Below are positions 1-28,003 of a DNA stretch of 64,000 nucleotides, in pieces (position 1 is the first letter of the stretch; each line of letters begins with the position of its first letter). Source of the DNA: Cercozoa sp. M6MM (taxonomy: Eukaryota; Endomyxa: Ascetosporea). Location of the stretch: the NCBI GenBank assembly GCA_040357565.1, contig JBDODJ010000028.1. The stretch is one strand, 5' to 3'. Made by a program: the position numbers and the translations under genes. The notes under the pieces are model-generated. The model was not told where the DNA came from, did no database searches, and saw only the letters and a list, made by a program, of their open reading frames with translations.

Positions 1-42
<42 letters not shown>
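1..42 (+). repeat. (GT)n microsatellite at window edge
   Basis: Uninterrupted GT dinucleotides from the first base; probably the 3' part of an intron, since a cctcag acceptor follows immediately. Confidence 0.95.
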
Positions 43-44
<2 letters not shown>

Positions 45-50
45 CCTCAG

Positions 51-238
51 TGCTCTTTGTTCTCAGTCAAATCATTGAGAGCTGCGAGGGACAAGACCTG
101 GACCTGCTGCAGTCCAGCCTCCAGCACATCGACGCGCTGCGGCAGGTGCTGCAGCCATCGACTTCGTCGCACTTCGTCAACGTCGACACGACGGCAACCA
201 TCGCCTCTTCGCATTTCGCCAATGGAGGGTACCTTTAA
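51..238 (+). CDS. Terminal exon of an unidentified plus-strand gene (5' part outside window)
   Basis: After a (GT)n tract the sequence reads through an AG acceptor (at 50 or, alternatively, 67) into an open frame ending at TAA 236-238. The peptide contains SQIIESCEGQDLDLLQSSL and ends in SHFANGGYL. It is helical in character (leucine-rich heptad-like segment) followed by a polar tail. I do not recognise the family. The short GT-rich intron before it matches other introns in this window, which supports a real exon. The rest of the gene lies to the left of the window. Confidence 0.5.
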
Positions 239-1248
239 TCTTTGCATTGCAGGTGTTTAGCTATAGCTTCAGTTTGCACTTTTGGGGTTTCAGATCGGGT
301 TCCGCGTTCGCCCTGGCGAACATCCCACCGTTAGCATCAGTTCCGGTTTCGCCTGCGCTGCTGCCTGCCAAACTGGTTTCGCAGGCCATGACGTCTTAAC
401 TCATAACCGCGCGCCGGTGCGACGGTTTTCGTTACGTACGTGTTACAGCATGATCTACTGTATCCGCGCGGAAGCCATTTTAAGACTTACAAAAAACCTC
501 AAAAGAGGTGTGGAGATTTGACGTGTGTTCGCTGGTATTCTGACCTACTGAGAGCTTCAGTCCAGACTGTGGAACACCTGTGTTTGAGTAGGGAAGCCTT
601 GAGCAAGTACCCTCAATTTACCGCTGAGCTCAAAGAAGGGCTCTCTCGACCAGGTAATCTGATCTCTCCAGGACCAGTTGTCTCCGCTTCTACCCGTCCT
701 CTGCCTTTCCAGAGGCCCTTCTTCTTTCCTCTTCTTTCTTTTTTCCTCGCCAACTCAAGTACTTCTGAACCCTCACTACTCAGTTCTGACGACGCCTTTC
801 CGTCTCAAGTACCCTCAATTTCCCAAGGCCTAACCCCTATCTGAGAGGGCTGCGCTAAAATAGGTATGTGTTTAGTAGTTCAGTAGATCCAATTCCGTCG
901 ATTAAAGCTCTCTCTCTAGTACGCGATCGGGTGGGTTGGGCTTTCCTCCGCTACAACCGGGCGTGGGTCCGGTCCACCGTCACTCGTTTATCTCCCTTCA
1001 ACTAAGTCGACTGAACAAACACGATAACGTACGCGACGGTAGCGTGTATCAGTTCGCTGTCCGGCTTGTTTTAGAGCGTGCGTAAGAGAAGATAAATCAG
1101 TCCGTATCAAAAGCCGTCGGTTTGAGGCTGCTTGGTTGACAGCATGCACAGAGCAAAGTGCGCGCAACTCGCGGCTCCGTCGCGAAAGCGCATGTGCAAC
1201 ATCTCAGGCTCGGCATCATCACCTGCATTAAACAATTAAGACGATTGC
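239..1248. other. Intergenic region holding dispersed repeat copy A
   Basis: Lies between the 3' end of the partial plus-strand gene and the 3' end of the minus-strand VPS13-like gene (convergent). It contains repeat copy A (445-861). An open frame at 440-844 runs through the repeat but has no recognisable domain. I see nothing else that I can name. Confidence 0.6.
445..861 (+). mobile_element. Dispersed repeat, copy A
   Basis: A related copy lies at 29141-29738. Collinear shared blocks include cacctgtgtttgagtaggga (near 572; cacctgtgtttcagtaggga in copy B), the pyrimidine-rich block near 717-745, and ctatctgagagggctgcg near 837-854. Two internal modules, 445-554 and about 663-716, are present in copy B only as reverse complements. 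Within copy A the second module is edged by imperfect inverted repeats (aaagaagggctctct left, agaggcccttcttcttt right). No transposase is visible, so this would be a non-autonomous or relic element. Confidence 0.7.
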
Positions 1249-19153
<17,905 letters not shown>

Positions 19154-19664
19154 GCGACTTGTGCAGCCAGCAGCCCCAGGCGTCGGATTTTATTGGTACT
19201 GCCGATCTGCTCTTCCAGTTTTGACAGTCCCGAGAGCAGCCACACAGTACAGTATTACACGCAAAAGTGCAACCACACCGTTGCAGATCTTGGATCGGCC
19301 CAGGCTGGAACAAATGTGTGTCAACTTGGTTTGGCAAAATTCTCTTCCGCAGCTCGCAAATGTTCGTTGGAAGAAGCAGGATCTGGAATCCAACTATCAA
19401 CTGAATCATATCGAATCCTCAGTTTACTCGAAATGAGGAAAAATCCATTTTGATGAGTTTAGACGCTACTGGAGTACTTCCTTTCAAGTAGTGTTCTTCA
19501 ATCAAAATACGACAGTACAGTAATCATTTGTGGCACGATAAGACTATTGCCGCTGTGCTAACGTGTGTACCACCAGTTGTATTACGAAATCGTAGGTTAG
19601 CACGACCGTTCGCAAGGTCTGTTCCATCCTTGATGGGGAAATCATATACATTTTGTGTTGTAGG
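19154..19664. promoter_or_regulatory. Divergent intergenic region between VPS13-like and PPIL3
   Basis: 511 bp separates the two start codons, which face away from each other, so both promoters must lie here or share it. I see no clear TATA box or other assignable motif. Confidence 0.4.
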
Positions 19665-20401
19665 ATGTCGCTGACACTTCACACGTCGCACGGCGACCTT
19701 AAGATAGAGCTGGAGGTGGCTTTGTGCCCAAACCTTTGCAGGGTATAACTTAGATTTTGCTTCTGTCGTTCTGGGATTGTCTGTTATCGCGTAGAATTTC
19801 CTTGCTCTGGCTGCGAGTGGCTCTTATGACAACACAAAGTTCCACAGGTACCGCTTTTGGTTTGGCCTTTGATCGCGTCAAATCTGTCTTTTGTGGCAAA
19901 CAGAAATGTGGCCAAGTTCATGATTCAGGGCGGGGATCCCACTGGCACAGGTAAGGGTGGCGAAGCCATCGATGGCGGCTACCTGGACGACGAGATTGTC
20001 GACACCTTGCGACACTCCGAGAGAGGCATTGTTGCCATGGCCAACAGAGGCAGCAACACCAACGGTAGTCAGTTCTACATCACGTACGGCCCGATGCCGT
20101 CGCTTGACGGGTCCGTTTTGTTCCTGGTCTCTCAGTGCGCACAGGGTAGTTTCCTTGTGAACCTGTAGTCACTCATCGATCATTGGTCGCGTCGTAGACG
20201 GCCTCAGCACCCTTGATGTACGCTTCTTGTTTGTTATTTTCTTTTGCAATATCCTTTCCATCTCTCTTTGTGTGACAGGCCATGGAGAGGGTCCCTGTTA
20301 AGGGCAAGAAATGCCGTCCGCTGCAAGACATTGTGCTTCAGTGTGTCACGATCCATGCCAACCCCATCGCCCAGGAAGAGGTGCCGGCTGCTGAGTCATA
20401 G
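19665..20401 (+). CDS. PPIL3: Peptidyl-prolyl cis-trans isomerase, PPIL3-type cyclophilin
   Basis: Cyclophilins interconvert cis and trans peptidyl-proline bonds; PPIL3 is a small single-domain member associated with spliceosomes. Five exons join cleanly: 19665-19742 ([17 protein letters not shown]), 19795-19847 ([18 protein letters not shown]), 19904-20112 ([38 protein letters not shown]), 20169-20217 ([15 protein letters not shown]) and 20279-20401 ([18 protein letters not shown]). The [14 protein letters not shown] and FGRV-like (IIGRV) motifs are present. The catalytic arginine is in FHR at the exon 2/3 junction. The length, about 160 residues, is usual for PPIL3. It is head-to-head with VPS13-like. 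Confidence 0.95.
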
Positions 20402-20644
20402 GTTTTACGTTGCGGCCGTGAACTCATCGTGATAGCGTAGCTAGCCCACTGAACTGTACGCAGGTCTCTCAGTCTCAGTCTAAAGTGAGGAAAATAACTG
20501 TACATCCGCGTACTAACGCACGGTGCGTGGATGTCTAGTCTTTTGCACCAGAAGAAGCCTCCAAAATGGGGTTTCGTGCCAGTGAATCCAACGAGGCAAG
20601 CCGAGAACGTCATGAACGCATGTTGATGCAGCCGCACCGGACGC

Positions 20645-21491
20645 TTACTCAATCTTCTTGGCCTGTCGCAGCTGGTACAGGTAGTTGAGACGCGGCGGCA
20701 GGAAGTAGTTCGGATCTTGGTCGCGCTTGTGGAACTGCGAGTGATAACCCAGTGATAAAACAACACATATAGACAGCGGACGAAAGAAAGGACCTCCTCC
20801 TCCATGTCATGCTGGTCAAAGATGGGCTCGCCCCAGACGAGCGTCTCAGCGGCGAGCGAACCGTACGGCACACCGAGGGCCTTGCACATCTCCTCCTTGC
20901 GGAACTCGTCGGCAGCCACCTGAGCGCCGATCTTGTTGCTCTTCACGATGCCGTATTCGATACCAAAGTAGAAGGCGAAGAAACCTAGGCGGCTGAACAC
21001 AAAAATTGAGAACATCCAGCAGAGTTTTAAAAAAAAAGATCAGGAAAAAGCAACAATCAAAACCGGAAATGCAAAACATCGGACAGGAGAAATCAGAGTG
21101 CCGCTCAAGCATAAAATTATGCATGTTTGGTTGGCGGTGCGCGCCTGCCACGCCCCAACAGCACCATTTCACCGGTGCCCGAAAAAGAAAATGCATGACA
21201 TACTGCAGCAGCGCCGACCGGTGCCAGATGAGCCACAGCATAGTGTTATCTGTGAAAGCAACAAGAAGCCGTATGGCCGTCCTTGTACGTTGGTTTCTTG
21301 TGGCTCACCTGAAGCGATTTTGAGCCGGAGTGCCTTCCTCGCGTTTTCAACAAGTTCGGGAGTGGCATCGCATTTTGTCCATCCAAGCACAGCTTCCGCT
21401 AGTACAGTTGCAATTGGTTTAACCAGACAACGGATGGTTAGTTAGTTCAGTCTACTCAGAAACCAACTATCATCTGTAGTTCCGCTGCTCA
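20645..21491 (-). CDS. Small single-pass membrane protein, family unknown
   Basis: Exons on the minus strand, right to left: about 21404-21309 (ATPELVENARKALRLKIAS), about 21248-21206 (NTMLWLIWHRSALL), about 20995-20795 (RLGFFAFYFGIEYGIVKSNK, then VPYGSLAAETLVWGEPIFDQ), and 20735-20645 (FHKRDQDPNYFLPPRLNYLY, ending AKKIE). There is one hydrophobic segment at the LWLIW..FFAFYFGIEYG region; the remainder is hydrophilic, with a conserved-looking PPRLNYLYQLRQ tail. The total is about 140 residues. The start is uncertain: ATG 21491 (MSSGTTDD) is the candidate first exon. The size and single helix recall accessory subunits of mitochondrial respiratory complexes, but that is only inference. Confidence 0.55.
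21437..21467 (-). repeat. 31-bp dispersed repeat, copy 1
   Basis: The minus strand reads gttggtttctgagtagactg followed by aactaactaac. The identical 31 bases occur on the plus strand at 40636-40666. Similarity continues weakly upstream (gaactaca.. in both). Here it follows the candidate first exon of the small membrane protein, so it may be the 5' part of an intron with a CTAACTAAC branch-point-like box. Confidence 0.8.
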
Positions 21492-21541
21492 TCAAACAAC
21501 GGATACTAACACAGTATCAAAGTTTGAAGATGATGTTGACT

Positions 21542-22565
21542 TCAGTCAGTCGAATCAGTCCAGTCGACAGTCGCGGCAACACGAAGAAGTCGTTGGATGC
21601 CGCGTGCAGCCACAGTGACGTTGCTCATTTGCGTGACTGGGTCCGTTCCCTCTGCACAAGACACAGTGACGAGTCAAATGATATGTAATGCGCAAGCGTG
21701 TAATGCGCAAGCGTGTGTACGAACATACCGGGCTCGCGAATAAGGGAGCCACTCCAGATCTTGGCCAAGCTGGACAGCGGCATGAGGTTGTCTTCGCGAT
21801 TGGCGTCGATATCCGCACAGAGTCTTGACAGACACACCAATGCCGCACGCTCACGCTCATCAAGCGACATCAGCAGTTTGTGTGCCTCAGCGACCTCGCT
21901 GTCGGTAGCGACGTTGGCCAACGCGATCACCTCATCGTGCGGCAGAAGCGCTTGTGGCAGCTGTGAGAAGAAGCGCTTCAACAGCGAGCACACAGTCGGT
22001 GTCGATTCCTTCGAAAGGTCCCACTCTTCGGAAGCAGTCAGAAAATTAATTCAAAGCACACGAAAGATTTGAGCAAATGTGGAAACAGAAGTCAGCAGTA
22101 CGGTCAGAAGGAATCGTGCACAACTCGAGAACGCGTTCATGGTTTCCTGCTATCCGAAAAACACCAACTTCTTTCAAGGCGCGTTCGCGAACCTAAATTG
22201 CGCAATTTGCTCTCGAGCACGCATGACACAATGGCAGCGCATTACCTCGCGCACACAGCGGGCAACGATACGCGTGACCCGCTGCTCAGTCCCGTCGGTG
22301 GTTTGACTGACTGGCACTTGTTGGAGAGGAAGACCAAATTCTCCAGTCGAGCGACGTTCATCTGCGTCAAACGTGTCTGGTTGCATTGTAGCATAGGTGA
22401 CTGGTTTAAGATACCATCTTTGTCTTCACTTTGCACACGCCGGGCCAGAATTATGCCTGTTACGACAACAACTACGGCGACACCCGCTGTCACCAGCACC
22501 TACAGCCCGTCAAATCCATCCAACCGTAAAGCGACAGCAAAGATCAGTGACACCATTCGGTGCAT
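21542..22565 (-). CDS. Membrane-anchored RhoGAP domain protein
   Basis: RhoGAP proteins stimulate GTP hydrolysis by Rho-family GTPases. Exon 1 is MHRM at 22565; a 51-nt intron leads to exon 2 with a hydrophobic stretch (LVTAGVAVVVVVTGIILARR), a likely signal anchor. The next exon carries FGLPLQQVPVSQ and VTRIVARCVREV. The following exon has the hallmark VGVFRIAGNHERVLEL, which includes the catalytic arginine finger (FR). Then comes LLKRFFSQLPQALLPHDEVI and NREDNLMPLSSLAKIWSGSL, the last helix of the fold. The final exon is VAARGIQRLLRVAA with stop at 21544-21542. The protein is about 290 residues, essentially a bare GAP domain with a transmembrane anchor. It is head-to-head with the OXNAD1-like gene. 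Confidence 0.87.
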
Positions 22566-22750
22566 GCAGCTTTCCTCTAAGGTTAGCGCTCCAGAACGCA
22601 CAAAGAAAGGTACAGTATGCAGTCCAGCATCGATCAGGCAAACGAGGTCAAGCAGCACGCGGCCCCTTTAACGATCCAGACCTCCAGCCACCTTGACGTC
22701 ACGTGTACAATACAGCTTTAGGCGCGCTTTACCGGAGTTAATTTTGCGAA
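22566..22750. promoter_or_regulatory. Short divergent promoter region (RhoGAP / OXNAD1-like)
   Basis: Only about 185 bp lies between opposed start codons, so the two genes probably share a bidirectional promoter. No motif can be assigned by eye. Confidence 0.4.
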
Positions 22751-23861
22751 ATGAGTTGCACCGCGCGCCTTCGCAGCGTTGTGCCTCTGTCAGCCCGAAC
22801 AACGCTTCTGCGATTGCGCGTCGATGGAACGTGCTTGAGCTGCTTCCGCGCGGGACAACATGTACGCTTCGCACTGCCCGACCAAAGTGAAAGCGAGCGC
22901 TACCAGGGTGCGTTTTCCATCGCATCGTCACCGCAGACATTTCTGTACAGCTGCCAATTCGTTGATGGAGCTTTGACAATACTTGCGCAACTCTGGCCTG
23001 ATTTTCTTTCGGCAGTGAAAATGGCGAGTTTGAGATTCTCGTGAAACGAGCCGCTCGGTTCCGCCCGACACTGCAGTTGCTCGCAATGGTGGATAACTTT
23101 ATGTCTAGTCAACTCGCGCAGACGGAACGGATTTGCGATGCTAATGACATTCTCTGCCGCTTCGAAGGAGCGGATCTTTGCATTCCGCGCGAGTTCGACG
23201 CCGAGACTGAGTTCCTCGCTCTTGTCGGCGCTGGTGTTGGTATAGCACCGCTGCGCTCATTGTTTCTATCGCTTCTCGACACACCTTCACTCTCGACCTC
23301 GCATGCACATGTCTTGCAGCTGTATTCTCTTTTCATTGCGATGTGTTGTGACAGCAAAAGCGGTTGCATTTTGCAGTGCCAGGGACGAATCAGAAGCTGT
23401 GTGTGCTGATGATTTTCGGGAGGCAGTGAGCGAGCAAAATCAGCGGTATCGACTGATCTAATGTGGTAACACTGTGATGATACAACAAGTACGGCGTAGG
23501 TTTAGCTACGAGGCATGGATCTCCGGTGACAGCATTGCTCCAGAGAGCGTCGTTGAGAAAATCTTGTACGCACAGCGACTTCACGGTAGTTTACTTTTTT
23601 CTTTTGTTTTTTGTTGGGTCCTGTGAGGGTGCAGCCATTTTCTGTATGCACTTCAGGTGGAAGGATACCTCGTGTCTTCATGTGCGGTCCGCCAGAAATG
23701 CAGCTCGCCCTGATGCCTGTCCTGCGCGAGCGGTTTGGTGTTGACAAGGTATCTTACAACTGTGTGTTCTGTCGATAGTTTGAATCTTGCATCTTAATTT
23801 GCAGTATATGCGACTGTTGTAGGTTCACTGTGAGCAATGGTCATTGCCAAAACCACAATAG
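22751..23861 (+). CDS. OXNAD1: FNR-like NAD(P)H oxidoreductase, OXNAD1-type
   Basis: Flavin-dependent oxidoreductases of this fold pass electrons between NAD(P)H and a flavin. Exon 1 starts at ATG 22751 with the FAD-domain strand FRAGQHVRFALPD and AFSIASSP. Exon 2 (from about 23013) has ENGEFEILVKRA and the nucleotide-binding LVGAGVGIAPLRSLF. Later exons have AVAFCSARDESEAV, FSYEAWISGDSIAP and the terminal RVFMCGPPEMQLALMPVL (CGPxxM motif). The last short exon ends at TAG 23859-23861. The usual RxYS flavin motif is FSIASS here, so the arginine is absent. The order of domains and the CGPPEM signature are secure; the OXNAD1 assignment over other FNR-family members is likely but not proven. The closest kin are mitochondrial. 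Confidence 0.83.
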
Positions 23862-24309
23862 AAATCGGCGAGGGATGGAGCTACGCTAGCAATCTACCGT
23901 ACGCTACGTGCACCGCATGCACATACACATACATAATTAGCGGGAGCACTCCCCTATCGTCGAATAAAAATAGTGAGCCCATAAAAAAAACTGTCGCGCA
24001 GCAAGCTATTTTTACCTTTCGTGGAGGTTGGGCATGTGTAGTGGTTGTCTATGCGTTTTTGAACTGTACTAGATGCTAATTTGTCAAATTCTCATGTGTT
24101 TCACCCAATGTCACCCGATTTGCACTCGGTGCGCCCCGATCGCTAATGATGCTCTGCACACGGCTAGTGTATTTACAGAGCACATACAGGGGGGTCAGTG
24201 AAACGTGCTATCTTTCTATACTGACCAGCATTAAGTCTACTTGTTGGCTCAGTTTTATGGGCCCACAATTTTACCTACTCAGTAAGCATCAGTACTTTGA
24301 TACTACTAG
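23862..24309. other. Convergent 3' intergenic region
   Basis: AT-richer spacer between the OXNAD1-like stop and the end of the minus-strand transporter. I see no gene or notable repeat. Confidence 0.5.
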
Positions 24310-27300
24310 CTAAAGTTGTTGGACTGCCGTCAGTCGATGGACGACGACAATTTCATCGACGGTACCGGTTGTGCTCGTGTCCTCATCCGAGTCCGAATCT
24401 TCGCTGCAGCCAGTGCGTTGACTGGAACGTAAAACTGCGGGCGAGGTACTGTTGTTGAGGCTGCTCCTGTGACTAGTGGTGTGTCGTGGGTGAATTGGCA
24501 TCATCTCGACTCGGACACCATTGTGCCTCTCAGTGTTCTGAGGGCGCAAACTCACGTCGCTGCGGACAGAGACGATGCTGCACAAACTCTCGTAGCTGTA
24601 ATGCGACTCATGGCGCAGTCGCTCAGACTATCGATGTCTCTCTCAGCGATGCTCATGCGCTTTGCGTTCAAAGCAAAACTGTTGTCACTTTCGATCTCAC
24701 CGCCGGCTTCCTCTTGATCCAGAAAATTGCCATCACTGCACAATAAGTTTACATAGCTACCCGAGTTAATGCAGCTTTCTAGACGATTGATATGTAAGTT
24801 TACTGTACCCAAAGGTGCCACGGAAACCAACGGCGACGATCACGGCGAACAGCAGTGCGAGCGCGCACAAGCCAATGTTAAAGGTTTCACGCCCATACCA
24901 CAGAAACTGCGCCTCGGCTTCCTTGCTTTCGTGCTCGCGCAGCGACAGGATCGTCGCCTGTGTAACAGAACAGGGCAGCGTACAGAGACAACTTGATATG
25001 CCAATGGCCCAAAAGAGAGGGTAACTCACGTTGAGTGGGATTCCAATCAGGAGTGCTGCCGATGCGACCGAAATTGAGATGCCACTGCACAGAGGAAAAT
25101 TACATCGTTTTTGACAATGATCTGAGAAGCACATAGCGAGAGCGTATATATTTTACTAAGCCGATTTGACGAGTTGCTTGCCGGCCAGCACGCCGCATGC
25201 AGGAACGTACAACGCAAGCATGTAGAAGTGGGTGAGACCTTGCCTGAATGGACCATTTACAGTTGTCGCAGTTGAGGAAACAAGGAAAGTGTATTTGGTA
25301 AGCCTTACAGGATATTGAGTCCGATGCAAGGTAAGAAATTCGACCACGTCTGTGTCTCAATGCCGCGTGCTTTCTGCGAGCGTGTGTGTGTGTGTGTGTG
25401 TGTTGCAGTTAGGCAGTGACAATAAACCAGTCCACCCAACTGAAAAATACAGACTGAAGGAACGCACCTTGTAATCGAGAACCGTCGCTGTCACCATCAG
25501 TGCGACGTTTACGGCGGCAAAGACGAAAGGCCTAAAAGTCACACAACCGATGTTTACAGATTTAAGAAAACTGAGTGGCAATATTCAAGTGAATGTACAA
25601 AACGATGAGGGTGGTGCGACGGTGGCCCAGTCGATCGACCGCACGGCCACAAAATACAGCCAGCACACCAACGTATTTGAAGGCACTGGAGGCATACCAG
25701 TAGGGTCAGTGCGAACTCAATATCGTTGTATTTACCTTGAATACACGGCGATCGGAAACTTTTCGACGCTAAACTCGAACTGCACAAGCAAATTAGTGAA
25801 GGGAATATTGTCAAGTGTAGGATACCTGGTCGACAAGAATCTCTTTCATGCGGTATCCCGTGGTTCCATTCACGAAGTCCAGTGCCGTAAAGTACGCTGC
25901 AAAGAGAGCGGTAAAAGGATCAACTACTGTGGGTGTGGTTTACCAAGTAGCGTCCACCAGACGGCTGGCAGTTGCTTGGCGTCCCTATACGTCTGCTTGC
26001 ACGCTGTCCACAAGATTCGCACGCCACTCTGTTGCGTCTCGTTATCGGTGGTCGAGTCACCTCTCTGCAAAATACTTCCACTCTCGTGAATACATTGCGT
26101 AGAGCAACTACGGTGCTGCGTTCGGCACTGAGTCGGTCTCGGTCTTCAATCTCGTTCTAAATTGGTATGCTTTCCTGTGTAAAATTGCTTGCCTATCAGG
26201 AGAGTAAATTACCGGGTGTGGAGGAATGCAGCAAGACCAAATCGTCGCGATAAACGGCAGCGCAGCGCCCATCGAACTAAAACACAACTGTGACATAACA
26301 GTTATCCAGTAGAAACGACTAGCCGGAGGTTTAAAATTACACAACAGCAGCGGCGTTCGTGAACTTGTCCTTGGCAAACCAACGATCGTGGAACGCTTGC
26401 TCTCTGTGTGAGTGACAACCGAATTGAAGGTGACCGCACGACATGCACGGATTGAGTTGAGGCACGGTACGAGAACATTGAGTCGCCAAAGACGGCGAGA
26501 ACGTCTCCCACCCTACCCAAAACAGTTTGGTGTTCAAGTTGCCAGTACAATTTACAGTTTGTGTTCAGGTTGCCAGTTACCTCATTAGTGAAAACACGGT
26601 GGACAGTTGACCCACCGGGAACCACAACTTGATAATCACTGATGTGACGACTTTCAGTGTGCCGCTACCGAGTCCGTTGAGCAAGTAGCCAGTCTGATTA
26701 GTATCGGAATTTGTAAACAGAAGGCGACGATGCCTGGATCAGCCGTGAGACCAAACGACGTGCAATTTACCGCAACCAGCGCAAATCCGCTGCAGCCTCG
26801 AACGAAGCAGCCGAGCGCGCAAAACGAGGCGCCGATCGTTGTCACTAAATTTACACATTGCAACCGCACCAAATTTATGTATGAAACAGCTTCAGTAAGT
26901 TTACATCGAAAGTGTTGTTACCCAGGCAAGTGCACACGAGAGCGGCTTTCGAACCAAATGCTACTGCGACGGCGCTGCAGATCACGCCTGCAGGACAACC
27001 AACATCGCCGCGGTTTCCAACTGCAGTTCTTTGCTTAACTCAGCCAATTATACCCATGACCGTCATTCCAATTGCTTGCACAGCAAAGAGGTTTTCCGCT
27101 TGCATATTGAACATGTCCTAATAAAATTTAAAGCAGAATTCAAACCCACTCCGGGTAAGCACTGGGAATACCTGAAATTCCGAACTGAGCGACCTGATCG
27201 TGTTCTGTCATGTAGAATTCCGTACCAAAATCCTATGTCTAACAGATAAAGAAAATGGTGAAACGTATACTACCTTTGCCCAACCTACAGCACACAGAGC

Positions 27301-27561
27301 GATAAGCAACGCAAGCACGACGTTAACCTTCTTTCTTGCAAGCAAGGTGTCTTCACCGGAAGCCGCAGGCAAATGGCTCCCGGCTTGGTGTTTCAGCACA
27401 TTGGAGTCGCATTTTAGTGCACCAGCCTCTTGACAAGATTTGATTGACCGTGACTGTCGTTGCCGCCGGAACATACAATCCTCAGGCAGCGCGATACTGC
27501 GTTTTCGGCTCTGGGACATGCGCGGTGCGGCACTTTTACGCGACCTGCCTTGCCTGTACAT
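24310..27561 (-). CDS. Multi-pass membrane transporter, MFS-like
   Basis: The N-terminal exon (start 27561, or ATG 27519 with MSQSRKRS) encodes a basic cytosolic tail with an acidic dileucine motif, SGEDTLLARKK. It then enters the first helix, VNVVLALLIALCAVGWAK. Further hydrophobic exons include ENLFAVQAIGMTVM, GASFCALGCFVRGCSGFALV, LLNGLGSGTLKVVTSVIIKL, SMGAALPFIATIW, PFVFAAVNVALMVTATVLDY, LTHFYMLALYVPACGVLAG and FNIGLCALALLFAVIVAVGF. A long Ser/Asp/Glu-rich cytosolic tail (GCSEDSDSDEDTS) ends at 24310. The helix pattern and the dileucine motif (lysosome or vacuole sorting in other transporters) suggest an MFS carrier, perhaps SLC43- or MFSD1-like. Exon joins in the middle and the tail frame near 24640 are unresolved, and no diagnostic substrate motif is visible. 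Confidence 0.5.
25383..25402 (+). repeat. Short (GT)n in a transporter intron
   Basis: Twenty bases of GT between the VTATVLDYK and ARGIETQTW exons. Confidence 0.8.
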
Positions 27562-27937
27562 TTAGTTCATTCGGACAGTTGGAAGGTAACTTTGGAGCAC
27601 CCAAACAAGTCTGTTTTCTGTACCCGCGCGCTTCCTTAGAGCAAGTTCCGAGGTTCGTTTCGCAAGCAAACGCCAAAAGCCGACACGTGGGTGCGTTCAG
27701 TGTAGTATTGTGGCACAAAGACCGGAAAGACGGAGTAGTAATTTTCTTTGTTTCGATTCGGTTCCCATTGATCTCTGGGATCACTCATTGTCCGGTGGTG
27801 GCCCAGTCAGATGATCATGTTCGGTCTTTCGATCAACNNNNNNNNNNNNNNNNNNNNNNNNNNNNNNNNNNNNNNNNNNNNNNNNNNNNNNNNNNNNNNN
27901 NNNNNNNNNNNNNNNNNNNNNNNNNNNNNNNNNNNNN

Positions 27938-27997
<60 letters not shown>

Positions 27998-28003
27998 TAC
28001 TGG
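27562..28003. other. Intergenic region with a 100-N gap and GT array
   Basis: Ns occupy 27838-27937. The right flank is (GT)n to 27994; the left flank is unique sequence, unlike the other gaps, so the join across it is less certain. No gene is supported. Confidence 0.7.

Noticed and set aside
440..844. 134-codon open frame in repeat copy A as a gene
   Set aside because: It crosses module boundaries that are inverted in copy B, has no domain and no homologous frame in copy B.
24310..27561. Amino-acid/auxin permease (Aa_trans) assignment
   Set aside because: One exon looked similar around GIPLN, but the remaining helices and the C-terminal end do not fit that family; left as MFS-like.
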